Shown one piece after another: positions 43,996-52,673 of a stretch of DNA of 64,000 nt. The notes under the pieces are model-generated. The model worked only from the letters and a program-made list of their open reading frames with translations. It did not search any database and was not told the origin of the DNA. Every line of letters begins with the position of its first letter. Positions within the stretch are counted from its first letter, which is position 1. Source of the DNA: DATAEE01 sp963725145 (lineage in GTDB: Bacteria > Acidobacteriota > Vicinamibacteria > Vicinamibacterales > 2-12-FULL-66-21); assembly GCA_963725145.1 (NCBI GenBank), contig CAVRXL010000013.1:1-64000 (forward strand). Reading direction: 5' to 3'. A program made the position numbers and the translations under genes.

Positions 43996-44041
43996 GGGCC
44001 TGGGGCTGACGACAACCTCCCAGACCCCAAGCCCCAGGCCC
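43996..44041 (-). terminator. Hairpin downstream of the TonB-receptor-like gene
   Basis: GGGCCTGGGGCT (43996-44007) and AGCCCCAGGCCC (44030-44041) are perfect complements with a 22-base loop, 13 bases past the stop at 44055. The surrounding 43950-44056 is filled with GGGGCTTGGGG/CCCCAAGCCCC units, also found at 11509-11527. Confidence 0.5.
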
Positions 44042-44054
44042 TAACCCCCAGGCC

Positions 44055-46949
44055 CTAGAAAGTGATCCGCGCCCCGAACCGCATCACCCGCGGCGCCAGC
44101 ACTTCGAGGACGTTGTTCGCCGTGCTTGCCGTCTGCTGATGCTGGCGGCTCAGTACGGTGTTCGCGTTGCCGATGTTGAAGACGTCGACGCTCGGGATGA
44201 CCGACAGGCGCCCGAACGTGAACTTCTTCTCCACCTTCGCGTCGAGCACGTACATGTCGTCGTACCGCACCGTGGCATACGGCTCGACGAGCAGGAACAC
44301 CTGGCTCAAACGGCCTCCCCGATCCGCCGGTGAGAGCACGCTTCGGTTGAACGGGAACCCGTCGCGCGCGTTGAGGAACGCCGACGCGTTGATGCCCCAC
44401 GGGAACGCGTACATCCCGGACAGCTTGGCGGTCCAGCGCGCGTTGTTCACGAGCGCCTGGTGGCCGTTGACGTAGTCGTAGTTCGTCGGGTCGCCGATGA
44501 CCGCCGCCCCGACGCCCACCAGCGTCGCGGTCACCGGATCCTGGAAGCCCTCGAGCCCCCAGCGTCCGACGGTGTTGTTCCAGGTGAAGCTCCCGTTCAT
44601 CATCCAGCGATTGCTGAGACGCTTCCGCGCGCTCACCTCGAAACCGTGGAACGTGCGATCGAGCGCGTCGTTGGTGAGCTCCTGAACGGTGGGCACGTTG
44701 AAGGGCAGCGTGTAGTACGTCGCGGTGTACGACGGCTGATCGCAGCTGGCGTTACCGCAGGCATAACTGCGCGTGACCGGGGTGAACGCGTCCGGCGACA
44801 GGCCGATCCGCTCCTGAATGAAGAAGCCGCCGATCCGGCGGTAGATGTACGAGGCGCTCACACCCAGGTTCGGAATGACCTCGCGGTCGATGCCGACGAT
44901 CGCCTCGATCACGCGGTCGTTCTTGAGGCCCGGATCGACCTGGTTCGACGTCCGCGGCGCTCCCGGGTTCGCGAAATCGTAGTTCCCCGCCACGAGCTGC
45001 GCCCCCGACAGCGTCAGCTCGTCGCGCTGGATGAAGCCGTCGCCGTTCCGGTCGGCCCACGGAAACCGCAGCCGGACCTCGTTGAGCGGGTTCAGCGCGT
45101 CGGACGCGAAGAACCCCTGCCCGTAGAAGATCGAGCCGCTCGCCTTGATCACGGTCGTGCCGTCGCCGGTGACGTCCCAGGTCATCCCGAGGCGCGGCGA
45201 CCAGTCGAGCGTCTCCACGCCGCTGTCGATCCCGGCGAAATTCACCGCGGGCAGCAGCTCGGGCGCAATCGGGTTCTCGACGACGCTGGCCTCCAGGACC
45301 GAGTCATCCTGATAGTCCATGCGGAGGCCGAGGTTCAGCGTCACCCGGCCGCGCGAGTACGAGTCGTTGAAGTACGCCGAGGTCGTCGTCAACATGTTCC
45401 GGCCGACCGAATCGCGGAAGAGATCGGCCCGCGAGGCGACGCCGTTGACGAACCGCGACTGGGCGAACCCGCCGCGGTGCTGCTCGGCGTACGACGGAGT
45501 CTTCCGCCACTTCGCGCCGAACTTGATGGCGTGGTCGCCCCCGAGCTTGTTCGAGAGAAACCAGTTGGCGTCGCTGTTGATCTGCGTCTGCGGCCGCTCG
45601 AACGGACCGCTCCGCACTCCCGATCGGTACGAGACGCCGGTCGCCGTGTCGAACGCCGACTGCACGCCGTCCAGCTCCGGGCTGGTGAAATCCAGGACGA
45701 AGCCGCCGTCCAGGTACGAGGCCTGCGTCTCGAGCACGATCCGATCGGTCAGGATCCAGCGGTGCGAGCCCTTGTAGGTGTGGGCCGGGCCGCTCTGCTT
45801 GGACGCGGCTTCGATTCTCGTGAGCGGTCCGGCGCCGCGCGCGTTGCGGATCTTGTCGCTGAACGAGTAGTGAAAGTTGGCCTGGTGCGCGGTGGCCGGC
45901 TGCACGTTGACCTTGCCGTTCGTGTTCTCGAGCACCGTCAGGTCGGTTTCGAGGTCGTCCGGGTTGTTCGGATCGCCGCCCGGCTTCACGAAGCCGAGGA
46001 CGCCGACCCGGATGTCCTGCTTGCCGAATCCGCCCCAGAACCAGGCCTTGTTCTTCACGATCGGCCCGCCGATCTCGAACCCGTAGTCCTTGATGTTCTT
46101 GACCGGGTTGCCCGAGCCGGCGTTCTGCGCGCGGAGCTCGTCGGTGATGTTGTCCGACTGATAGTCGTCGTCCACCACGAGCAGGCGGCCGGACCCTTTC
46201 AGCGCGTTGCCGCCGCTCTTGGTGACCATGTTCAGGTTCACCCCGCCCGTCTGCATCGAGGCGTCGTTCCCGCCCGTCTGAATCTGGATTTCTTCGAACG
46301 CGTCGAAGTCGTAGTACACGGGTGACGATCCCGTCGCCGCCATGTCGGTGATGGTGACGCCGTCGAGGTTCCACATGGTGTTGCCCTGCTGCGTCCCGTG
46401 AACGGTGAACGTGGACTGCTGGCCCGACTTGTTGCCGCCGACGTTCTGCTGGTTCATCACCATCCCGGGCGTCATCTCGAGCACGACCCATGGGTCTCGC
46501 GCCGAGGGAATGCTTTCGAGGTGCTCGCGGTTGAACGTCTCGCCGGTCTTCACCGCGGTGGTGTCGACGACCGGGCTCTCGCCAGAGACCGTGATGGTCT
46601 CCTGGACCGCCGAGATCTCGAGCTTCGCGTTGACCTCGGCGGTGAAGCCGATCTCGATGCGGACGCCGTCACGGACGAGCGTCTTGAACCCGCCCAGCTC
46701 GAAGCGCACCGCGTAGACGCCGATCGGAATGTTCGGGAAACGATACGCGCCCGTCTCGCTCGTCGCCGCCGACTGCGGCGTGAGCAACGCGGGGCTTTCG
46801 ATCGTGACCATCGCGCCGGGCAGAATGCCACCGCTATGGTCCGTGACTTTGCCGAAGATCTCGCCCGTCTGCGTCTGTGCGTGGGCTGACGGACCGATCG
46901 CGAGCGCAAGCGAGAGTACGAGCGCCGACACGAGATACCTGAGCCCCAT
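44055..46949 (-). CDS. TonB-dependent-receptor-like protein with carboxypeptidase-regulatory N-domain
   Basis: 964 residues from ATG 46949, with AAGGAGG directly in place. A signal peptide (YLVSALVLSLALAIGPSAHA) is followed by a carboxypeptidase-regulatory-like domain (GEIFGKVTDHSGGILPGAMV), a plug-like domain (ARDPWVVLEMTPGMV, LDGVTITDMAATGSSPVYYD) and a long outer-membrane beta-barrel region ending MRFGARITF, a typical terminal beta strand with C-terminal Phe. This is the Oar/TonB-receptor-like family that is expanded in acidobacteria and is thought to bind or import large substrates. The winged-helix gene upstream (114 bases) may control it. Confidence 0.92.
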   Translation of the reverse strand: MGLRYLVSALVLSLALAIGPSAHAQTQTGEIFGKVTDHSGGILPGAMVTIESPALLTPQSAATSETGAYRFPNIPIGVYAVRFELGGFKTLVRDGVRIEIGFTAEVNAKLEISAVQETITVSGESPVVDTTAVKTGETFNREHLESIPSARDPWVVLEMTPGMVMNQQNVGGNKSGQQSTFTVHGTQQGNTMWNLDGVTITDMAATGSSPVYYDFDAFEEIQIQTGGNDASMQTGGVNLNMVTKSGGNALKGSGRLLVVDDDYQSDNITDELRAQNAGSGNPVKNIKDYGFEIGGPIVKNKAWFWGGFGKQDIRVGVLGFVKPGGDPNNPDDLETDLTVLENTNGKVNVQPATAHQANFHYSFSDKIRNARGAGPLTRIEAASKQSGPAHTYKGSHRWILTDRIVLETQASYLDGGFVLDFTSPELDGVQSAFDTATGVSYRSGVRSGPFERPQTQINSDANWFLSNKLGGDHAIKFGAKWRKTPSYAEQHRGGFAQSRFVNGVASRADLFRDSVGRNMLTTTSAYFNDSYSRGRVTLNLGLRMDYQDDSVLEASVVENPIAPELLPAVNFAGIDSGVETLDWSPRLGMTWDVTGDGTTVIKASGSIFYGQGFFASDALNPLNEVRLRFPWADRNGDGFIQRDELTLSGAQLVAGNYDFANPGAPRTSNQVDPGLKNDRVIEAIVGIDREVIPNLGVSASYIYRRIGGFFIQERIGLSPDAFTPVTRSYACGNASCDQPSYTATYYTLPFNVPTVQELTNDALDRTFHGFEVSARKRLSNRWMMNGSFTWNNTVGRWGLEGFQDPVTATLVGVGAAVIGDPTNYDYVNGHQALVNNARWTAKLSGMYAFPWGINASAFLNARDGFPFNRSVLSPADRGGRLSQVFLLVEPYATVRYDDMYVLDAKVEKKFTFGRLSVIPSVDVFNIGNANTVLSRQHQQTASTANNVLEVLAPRVMRFGARITF

Positions 46950-47062
46950 TCGTCCTCCTTGAACGGAATGTGAACTGCCAGGCAGCTCTGCAAGCAGGCA
47001 TCCGGCGACGCTGATCCGCGTGTGGCGATCCGCTGCTTTCAATCTGACCGCGTAACGGACGA

Positions 47063-47623
47063 TCACCAGACGCGTTGACGGCTCTTGTGACCGTTGGGAA
47101 GCTCCGGAAGACCGTCGAGCGTCGAGGCGAGCGCACGCCGGGCGGCGTCCTGGACCCGGGCCAATTCAATCCGCCGGATGCCGTCGTCCGGCGATTCGGT
47201 TGGCGCGTTGAGCGCCGCTGACAGCTCTCGCGCGACCGCCTGAGCGAGCCGCGAGAGCAGATCGCCGGTCGCGCCGGGCGCCGCCGGCAGCGGGTCCTCT
47301 GCATCCTCTATCTGTACCGGCACCAGGAACCGGTAGCCGCGCCGCGGCAGCGTCTCGATGTAGGTCGGCACGCGGCGGTTGTCGCCGAGGGCGCGCCGCA
47401 CCTGCTTGATGCACGAGTTCAACCCCTGGTCGAAGTGCACGAACGTGTCTTCGCGCCAGAGATGACGATGGAGCTCCTGCCGGCCGACGAACCTGCCGCT
47501 GTGCTCGGCCAGGCAGGTGAGGACGGCGCAGGGCTGCGGCCGCAGCCGCACGCGGACCCCCGCGCGCCGCAGCTCTCCGCTGCGGGTGTCGAGAGCGAAC
47601 GCACCGAACCTGATGGTGGCCAT
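47063..47623 (-). CDS. Stand-alone winged-helix (OmpR/CadC-type) DNA-binding protein
   Basis: 186 residues. The first ~100 form an OmpR-type winged helix (IRFGAFALDTRSGELRRAG, HFDQGLNSCIKQVRRALGD, IETLPRRGYRFLVP). The rest is a helical segment without membrane span or propeller, unlike the long relatives at 9243 and 40716. There is a high share of Arg and Ala. It lies just upstream of the TonB-receptor-like gene on the same strand and is a candidate local regulator of it. Confidence 0.85.
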   Translation of the reverse strand: MATIRFGAFALDTRSGELRRAGVRVRLRPQPCAVLTCLAEHSGRFVGRQELHRHLWREDTFVHFDQGLNSCIKQVRRALGDNRRVPTYIETLPRRGYRFLVPVQIEDAEDPLPAAPGATGDLLSRLAQAVARELSAALNAPTESPDDGIRRIELARVQDAARRALASTLDGLPELPNGHKSRQRVW

Positions 47624-47717
47624 GGTGTGACCCCTTGCTGACTTCAGGATCGGCCCAGGAAGGGATCAAGTCCTCAAGAAGGGGCTAGGAAGATCGGAAC
47701 TTACGCAGAATGTTCAA

Positions 47718-47780
47718 GGTGCACTGGGTGCTCTAGGTGCCCTTGGTGCCCTGGGTGCGGGTGCACTCGGTGCCCGGCGG
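47718..47780. repeat. Degenerate GGTGCNCT repeat array
   Basis: Units of 9-10 bases such as GGTGCACTG, GGTGCTCTA, GGTGCCCTT and GGTGCCCTGGGTGCGGGTGC. It is closely similar to the complement of 49141-49204, so the two arrays form an inverted pair around the phosphatase and membrane-protein genes. Confidence 0.75.
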
Positions 47781-47788
47781 ACCAGTGC

Positions 47789-48343
47789 CTAGTGCCTAGT
47801 CCCTGGAGCCCGTGCGCCTAGTGGCTCCAGCGATCGACCGTTTTGCAGAGGGTGCAGATACTGACTCAGGGAGACCATGGGCCGTCCGGTTCCGAGCAGG
47901 GACAGCCGGATCTCCAACACCCGCTCGCGCATCCAGGAATACTCTTCGATCAGCTCGCGGGTTGGCCGGTGGTCGAATGACGGATCGATGACCTTGTATT
48001 CCCGATTGGCGAAGGACTCCGGCTTGGTGAAGGGATCCGCGAACAGGTAGGCCTTATCTGCGAGATCGTCGCCATATTCCCAGACCAGACGGTGCAGATA
48101 GGACGGGCCCATGACGAAGATGGCGCCCGCCTCGTCGCACAGGTCGCGCGAGATCTTTCTGGGCCGGTGTGCGCTCGCGTCGATACCCCAGGTACGGAGC
48201 ATCCGTTCAGCGCGGTCGTTGATCTCTTCCCCGCACTCGAGTCCGGCGGAGAGTGCTGGCGCGTTGCACAGATCCTGATAGAGGTAGCGGGCCAGGACCG
48301 AGCGGCAGCAGTTGGCGTAGCAGACGAAGAGCGGCACGGTCAT
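47789..48343 (-). CDS. Low-molecular-weight phosphotyrosine-phosphatase-like protein
   Basis: 184 residues. The P-loop C-x5-R is seen as Cys8 to Arg14 (VCYANCCRS), where the usual sequence is CxGNxCRS, and the general-acid motif is at Asp120 (VIDPSF). Helices in between fit the LMW-PTP fold. It may dephosphorylate protein tyrosines or arsenate; the reductase type is less likely without the second conserved Cys pattern. Its last residues (LGARAPGTRH) are close to the 3' GGTGC repeat array. The start overlaps the upstream membrane protein's stop as ATGA, so the two are coupled. Confidence 0.85.
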   Translation of the reverse strand: MTVPLFVCYANCCRSVLARYLYQDLCNAPALSAGLECGEEINDRAERMLRTWGIDASAHRPRKISRDLCDEAGAIFVMGPSYLHRLVWEYGDDLADKAYLFADPFTKPESFANREYKVIDPSFDHRPTRELIEEYSWMRERVLEIRLSLLGTGRPMVSLSQYLHPLQNGRSLEPLGARAPGTRH

Positions 48344-48915
48344 GAATCGCGCCCTTCAAGAGTCTGCCGGATATGGGTCGAAATCCGTTCGACTTCCGCC
48401 TTCCACGTCGACGTCGAGGGGCCAGTCAGCGTGGCAGCGAAGATCATCATCCCGAGCCCGACTCCGATGAAGAGAACGCACATGAGTAAACCGCGCCACG
48501 GAATTCCCTGTCCCTCGACTAATGCCATGACTAAGGCCACGACCGTAAAGCCGATAACAGTGAGACACCATAGAGCGACAAAGCCAAACCAGATCGTCAT
48601 GAACACTCGCGACAGCAGGTCGAGCTGAAATTGTCCCTCCAGCCGTGTGCGTCCGCCGCGAGTGACGAACTGGCCACAAAAGTGCGGTCCCGGCATGCGG
48701 CCCGCAAACGGTAGCCTCCGCCTGATCACAACCCGCGTCGGCGAAACGTCCCCCACAAATTCAATCAGGAATCGGAACCGTCGGCGGCGCGGTGTCGATG
48801 CCGCGAGCGTCCGGGCCGCCTGCTCAGGCGACCCAGCCGCCATAAAGGAAGCAGGCTCTTCGTCGTGCATGCTCCCGAGAACCCATCGCACGAAGCCTCG
48901 CGGATCGAACGCCAT
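48340..48915 (-). CDS. Two-TM membrane protein of unknown function
   Basis: 191 residues. An N-terminal soluble region (about 1-100, rich in Arg; VGDVSPTRVVIRRRLPFAG) precedes two membrane segments (FMTIWFGFVALWCLTVIGFT and LLMCVLFIGVGLGMMIFAAT) and a short helical tail (STWKAEVERISTHIRQTLEG). It overlaps the phosphatase gene by 4 bases. I do not recognise the family. A link between the two, such as a membrane partner of a phosphatase, is suggested only by coupling. Confidence 0.75.
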   Translation of the reverse strand: MAFDPRGFVRWVLGSMHDEEPASFMAAGSPEQAARTLAASTPRRRRFRFLIEFVGDVSPTRVVIRRRLPFAGRMPGPHFCGQFVTRGGRTRLEGQFQLDLLSRVFMTIWFGFVALWCLTVIGFTVVALVMALVEGQGIPWRGLLMCVLFIGVGLGMMIFAATLTGPSTSTWKAEVERISTHIRQTLEGRDS

Positions 48916-49140
48916 TACGGGCCCAGAAGGATCAGCTTGAGAAAATCTCCGACCGCATCGAATCGCGTCATCTCGACAAGAGGGAGCGCACTTGTGCTGT
49001 CGCGGCGCAACGGGCCTGTTGCTTCGAGTCGAGCGCCTGTGTGGTCGGGAGGAGGCCCGTCGCGCCCCGACAGCAGCAAGTGCGCTCCGAACCCTCGACC
49101 TCCTCGAACCCTCTGGAACCCTCTCGAACCCTAGAGTCGT

Positions 49141-49204
49141 GCACCGGGCACCCAGTGCACCCGCACCCAGGGCACCTTAGTGCACCGAGGGCACCTAGTG
49201 CACC
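49141..49204. repeat. Degenerate GTGCACC repeat array
   Basis: Units such as GGGCACCCA, GTGCACCCG and GGGCACCTTA. It begins at the stop of the persulfide-dioxygenase gene; the last codons of that gene (PLVH) lie in the array. The remaining part of the 48916-49194 gap (279 bases) contains smaller GAACCCTC repeats (49089-49135) and nothing else I can support. Confidence 0.75.
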
Positions 49205-50595
49205 AGTGGAAGTCCCGCCCTGATCCACGCCGTCATTCCCCCCGTCAGATTGATGAGATCGGTGAACCCGGCGCGCTCGAGGACGCTCGCGGCGACCGTC
49301 GAGCGGTAACCCGTGCCGCAGGCGATCGCGATCGGCTCCCGGCCGCGGAGATCGTGGACTCGATCCTGGAGCCCGCCCCCCATGATGTGGATCGCGCCTT
49401 CGATGTGACCGTCCGCGTACTCGCCGTCGCTTCGGACGTCGAGCATGGTGAGCGTCCGATCGCGCGCGAGGCGCTCGCGGAGCGCCTCCGGCGTGACCTG
49501 CGCGAGCGTCGAGACAGGGAATCCGGCGGCGGTCCAGGCCGCCATCCCTCCATCGAGGTACCCCGCGATCCGATCGAGCCCCACGCGGACGAGCGACCGG
49601 ATCGCCTCCGGGACGATCGCGGGATCGCCCACCAGCAGAATGGGCGTGTCGTAGGGCACGACCCAGGAGGCCCAGGTCGACAGGCTCTGACCGGCGCCGA
49701 CGCCAAACGCGCCCGGGATGTGGCCCTCGCCGAAGGCAATCTGGTCTCTGAGGTCCATGGCGACGTGACCTGAGCTCAGGAGATCGCGGGCGCGCGCCGC
49801 GGCAACGGGTTCGAGGCCTGGAAGGCCATTCAGAATGGGCGGCCCCGCGGCGTTCAGCGCTTTCATCCTCGTGTAGTACGGCGGAAAGGGCGGCGCGCTC
49901 GAGAGAATGCGGTGGACGAACTCTTCGCGGCTCAGGCCGCGGTCGAGGTACGGGTTGGCGATCCGCTCGAAGCCGAGGGTGGACATCGGCCGATCGCTCA
50001 TGCCGGCGCCGCACATCGAGCCGGCGCCGTGTCCGGGGTGCACTTCGACGCCGTCCGGCAGGTCGGCGATGCGATCGCGAGCGCTGTCGAAGAGTTGATG
50101 GGCGAGCGCGACCTTCGCTTCCTCGCCGAGCAGATCCGGCCTGCCAAGGGATCCGACGAACAGAAAGTCGCCCGTCAGGAACACCTGGGGCACATCGCGC
50201 GTCCGCACGGTGTCGTACACGAGGAACGACAGGTGCTCCGGCGTATGTCCGGGCGTGTGGCGCGCGACGAGCCGCGCCGCCCCCACCTCGATGACGTCAC
50301 CATCCCGCACATCGTCATGCGGCACGCGAATCTCGTAGGTCTCCCCGCGGTCATGACCTGACGGCGTGTACTTCGCACCGGCGCGCGCCGCCAGCTCCCG
50401 CGCGCCGGACGCGAAGTCGGCGTGGATGTGCGTCTCGAGGACGTGCGAGATGCGGATCTTCCTCGCGGCGGCAAAGTCGAGGTACACGTCGACGTCGCGC
50501 CTCGGATCGACGATGGCCGCAACCCCGGCGCGCGGGCAGCCGACCGCGTACGAGTATTGCGAGAGGCCTTTATCTTCGAAGCGTTCGAATAGCAT
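49195..50595 (-). CDS. Persulfide dioxygenase-rhodanese fusion (ETHE1/CstB-like)
   Basis: 466 residues. An N-terminal metallo-beta-lactamase domain of ETHE1 type has THIHADFASG, the GHTPEHLS segment, TGDFLFVGSLGRPDL and VHPGHGAGS, the iron-binding His/Asp ligands. Two rhodanese-like domains follow: the first (about 265-355, MDLRDQIAFGEGHIPGA) has no Cys in the active loop (VGDPAIVPE), and the second (about 370-460, LDVRSDGEYADGHIEGAIH) has the active loop CGTGYRS. The arrangement matches CstB-type sulfide-detoxifying enzymes, which oxidise persulfides to thiosulfate or sulfite. Cytoplasmic. Confidence 0.9.
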   Translation of the reverse strand: MLFERFEDKGLSQYSYAVGCPRAGVAAIVDPRRDVDVYLDFAAARKIRISHVLETHIHADFASGARELAARAGAKYTPSGHDRGETYEIRVPHDDVRDGDVIEVGAARLVARHTPGHTPEHLSFLVYDTVRTRDVPQVFLTGDFLFVGSLGRPDLLGEEAKVALAHQLFDSARDRIADLPDGVEVHPGHGAGSMCGAGMSDRPMSTLGFERIANPYLDRGLSREEFVHRILSSAPPFPPYYTRMKALNAAGPPILNGLPGLEPVAAARARDLLSSGHVAMDLRDQIAFGEGHIPGAFGVGAGQSLSTWASWVVPYDTPILLVGDPAIVPEAIRSLVRVGLDRIAGYLDGGMAAWTAAGFPVSTLAQVTPEALRERLARDRTLTMLDVRSDGEYADGHIEGAIHIMGGGLQDRVHDLRGREPIAIACGTGYRSTVAASVLERAGFTDLINLTGGMTAWIRAGLPLVH

Positions 50596-50610
50596 CGCTC
50601 TAATCAGTCG

Positions 50611-50751
50611 GGTGCTACGTGCTCATGGTGCTCATGGTGCTCATGGTGCAAGTTCCGGGTGCTCAGGTGCTCTTCGCACCCGCACCCTGAGCACCGTGAG
50701 CACCTGAGCACCCAGAGCACCTTGAGCACCCTGAGCACCCTGAGCACCCAG
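50611..50751. repeat. GGTGCTCA / TGAGCACC inverted repeat array
   Basis: The left arm (50611-50665) has GGTGCTCAT units and the right arm (50690-50751) has TGAGCACCC units, so the array can fold on itself. It overlaps the 3' end of rdgB and supplies its tail. Confidence 0.8.
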
Positions 50752-51324
50752 TAAATAGTCGCGTAGCTTCCGAAACGCCTGCCCGCGATGGCTGACGGCC
50801 AGCTTCTGCTCCGTGGAGACCTCCGCCAGCGTCCCGCCGTACGGCGGATAGACGAAGATCGGATCGTACCCGAAGCCGTTCCGGCCCCGTGGCTCGCGCG
50901 TGATCCGGCCTTCGACCCGGCCCTCGGCTTCGAAGAGGATACGCCCGCCGTCCGCGAGGGCAAGCGCACAGACGAAGCGCGCCGCGCTGTCCCGCGCACC
51001 GCGGCGATCGAGCGCCGCGAACAGGTTGGCGAACTTTTCGGGATACGTGTCGCCGGCATACCGCGCCGACCGCACGCCAGGCTCGCCGTCGAGCGCGTCG
51101 ATCGACAGGCCGGAGTCCTCGGCCACGGCGAGCCGACCCGTGGCCGTGGCGTAATGAACCGCCTTGAGCCTCGCGTTTTCCGCGAACGTCGCGCCGTTCT
51201 CGTCCGGCTCCGGGATGCCCGCGTGCTCGGCCAGCGTCTCCACCGCGATCGGCAGCGCGTCGAGGATGGCTCGAATCTCCGCGAGCTTTCCGGGATTCGT
51301 CGTCGCGACGAGCAGCGTCGGCAT
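50641..51324 (-). CDS. rdgB: RdgB/HAM1-family XTP/dITP diphosphatase
   Basis: 227 residues. It removes non-canonical purine nucleotides (XTP, dITP, ITP) by hydrolysis to the monophosphate. Family motifs are LLVATTNPGKLAEI at the start, ENARLKA, AEDSGLSIDALDGEPG, GYDPIFV and SHRGQAFRKL. A typical RdgB ends near RKLRDYLL (about residue 191); here ~35 more residues (GAQGAQGAQGALGAQV ...) are encoded by the repeat array at 50611-50751. The gene follows rph by 6 bases, so these two are one operon with the genes upstream. Confidence 0.95.
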   Translation of the reverse strand: MPTLLVATTNPGKLAEIRAILDALPIAVETLAEHAGIPEPDENGATFAENARLKAVHYATATGRLAVAEDSGLSIDALDGEPGVRSARYAGDTYPEKFANLFAALDRRGARDSAARFVCALALADGGRILFEAEGRVEGRITREPRGRNGFGYDPIFVYPPYGGTLAEVSTEQKLAVSHRGQAFRKLRDYLLGAQGAQGAQGALGAQVLTVLRVRVRRAPEHPELAP

Positions 51325-51330
51325 TGACGA

Positions 51331-52056
51331 TCAGCGGAGCAGATTGCCGACGACCATGCGCTGAATCTCGACGAGCCGTCCGATGCCGGCGTCGGCGAGC
51401 GCGAGGAGCGCGTCGAGCGTCCGCCGCTCGAACGGCGGTCCTTCGGCGGTGCCCTGGACCTCGATGAAGCGCCCCGCGCCGGTCTTGATGACGTTCATGT
51501 CCACCTCGGCGCGGGAGTCTTCGTCGTAGCAGAGATCGAGCAGCGGCTCGCCGTCGACGCGTCCGACGCTCGTGGCGGCCACGAAATCGTCTAGCGGGAT
51601 CGAGCCGAGCAGCCCCTGTTCCTTCATCTTCTGCAGCGCCAGCGCGAGCGCGACGAAGCCGCCGGTGATCGACGCGGTCCGGGTGCCGCCGTCCGCCTGG
51701 ATGACGTCGCAGTCCACCCAGATCGTTCGCTCGCCGATCTCCGGGAGCCGGGTCACTGACCGGAGCGAGCGGCCGATCAGGCGTTGAATCTCCTGCGTCC
51801 GGCCGCCGACCTTCCCCGCGCTCGCCTCGCGCTGCGTCCTCGTCGTCGTCGCGCGGGGCAACATCCCGTACTCGGCCGTCACCCAGCCCTTGCCGGTATT
51901 GCGAAGGAAGGGCGGGACGCGATCTTCGACGCTCGCCGTGCAGATGACCCGCGTGCGCCCGACCTCGATCAGGACGGACCCTTCGGCGTGAACCAGATAG
52001 TTCGGAGTGATCGTGGTTGGACGAAGTTCGTCCGGCTGGCGGCGATCGAGGCGCAT
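51331..52056 (-). CDS. rph: Ribonuclease PH
   Basis: 241 residues, normal length. A phosphorolytic 3'-5' exoribonuclease that trims tRNA precursors. Typical motifs: MRLDRRQPDELRPTTI, SVLIEVGRTRVICTASVED, GWVTAEYGMLPRAT, R-rich QEIQRLIGRSLRSV and DCDVIQADGGTRTASITGG. Together with the GerMN gene upstream and rdgB downstream it forms the order gerM-like, rph, rdgB, which is also known in Bacillus and other bacteria. Confidence 0.97.
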   Translation of the reverse strand: MRLDRRQPDELRPTTITPNYLVHAEGSVLIEVGRTRVICTASVEDRVPPFLRNTGKGWVTAEYGMLPRATTTRTQREASAGKVGGRTQEIQRLIGRSLRSVTRLPEIGERTIWVDCDVIQADGGTRTASITGGFVALALALQKMKEQGLLGSIPLDDFVAATSVGRVDGEPLLDLCYDEDSRAEVDMNVIKTGAGRFIEVQGTAEGPPFERRTLDALLALADAGIGRLVEIQRMVVGNLLR

Positions 52057-52079
52057 GGCTGTAGCTTATCGCAGGCAGG

Positions 52080-52673
52080 CTATGGCGGTGCGGCGGCAGT
52101 CGTCCATGTCAGGTTTTTCTGCAGCGGCCGGCGCAAGTCGAGGTGGCCGGCGAGGGTATCCACCTCGCGCCCGCCGACGAGGATCTGCACCCGCGCAATC
52201 GCGGGAAGGTTCGTGGTCACCGCGTTGACGACCGAGTAGACGGCGAGGATCTCCTCCCGCGAGCCGCCCGGGTGGCTCGACGCAATCTCGGTGCTGAGGT
52301 CCACGTACGCGTCCCCTCCCGTGAGGAAGAGCGCGCGCAACGTCGTTCCTGCCGGCAGCGGGCTTACGAGCGGCTCCGGCGCCGCCTTGAGTTGCTCCTC
52401 GACGATCCGGCGCGCCTGCTCGGCGGCGGACGCCGCGTAGGGGACCTCGCGTTGGACCTCCACGAGCCGCTCGCCGTCCTCGGCGACGTAGTACAAGGTC
52501 GCCTTGATCCGCCGCGCTTCGACCGGCGCCGGGGCGGCCGCGGCCACCGGGGCGGCGGCAGCCGGGGCAGGATCCGATCCATACCGGCGCGGCAGCACGA
52601 TGAAGAGCAGCCAGACGCACAAGAGGAGGAAGGCCGCGAACGCGCCGGCGGCAATCATGCGGGATCGTGTCAT
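52080..52673 (-). CDS. GerMN-domain membrane-anchored protein
   Basis: 197 residues. One N-terminal membrane anchor (MIAAGAFAAFLLLCVWLLFI), an Ala/Pro-rich linker and a GerMN domain (VKATLYYVAEDGERLV-like start, GTTLRALFLTGGDAYVDLST, AVYSVVNAVTTNLPAIARVQ). In sporulators GerM is involved in spore germination and engulfment; in non-sporulators the domain is envelope-associated. Its ATG overlaps the stop of the amidase gene by 4 bases, and the peptidoglycan amidase neighbour supports an envelope role. Confidence 0.88.
   Translation of the reverse strand: MTRSRMIAAGAFAAFLLLCVWLLFIVLPRRYGSDPAPAAAAPVAAAAPAPVEARRIKATLYYVAEDGERLVEVQREVPYAASAAEQARRIVEEQLKAAPEPLVSPLPAGTTLRALFLTGGDAYVDLSTEIASSHPGGSREEILAVYSVVNAVTTNLPAIARVQILVGGREVDTLAGHLDLRRPLQKNLTWTTAAAPP

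Noticed and set aside
44460..46325. Long open frame antisense to the TonB-receptor-like gene
   Set aside because: Composition is that of a complementary-strand shadow and there is no start signal; the minus-strand gene has a perfect RBS and signal peptide.
50611..50751. Possible CRISPR or minisatellite in the GGTGCTCA array
   Set aside because: Units of 9-10 bases directly abut each other with no unique spacers, so it is a degenerate simple repeat.
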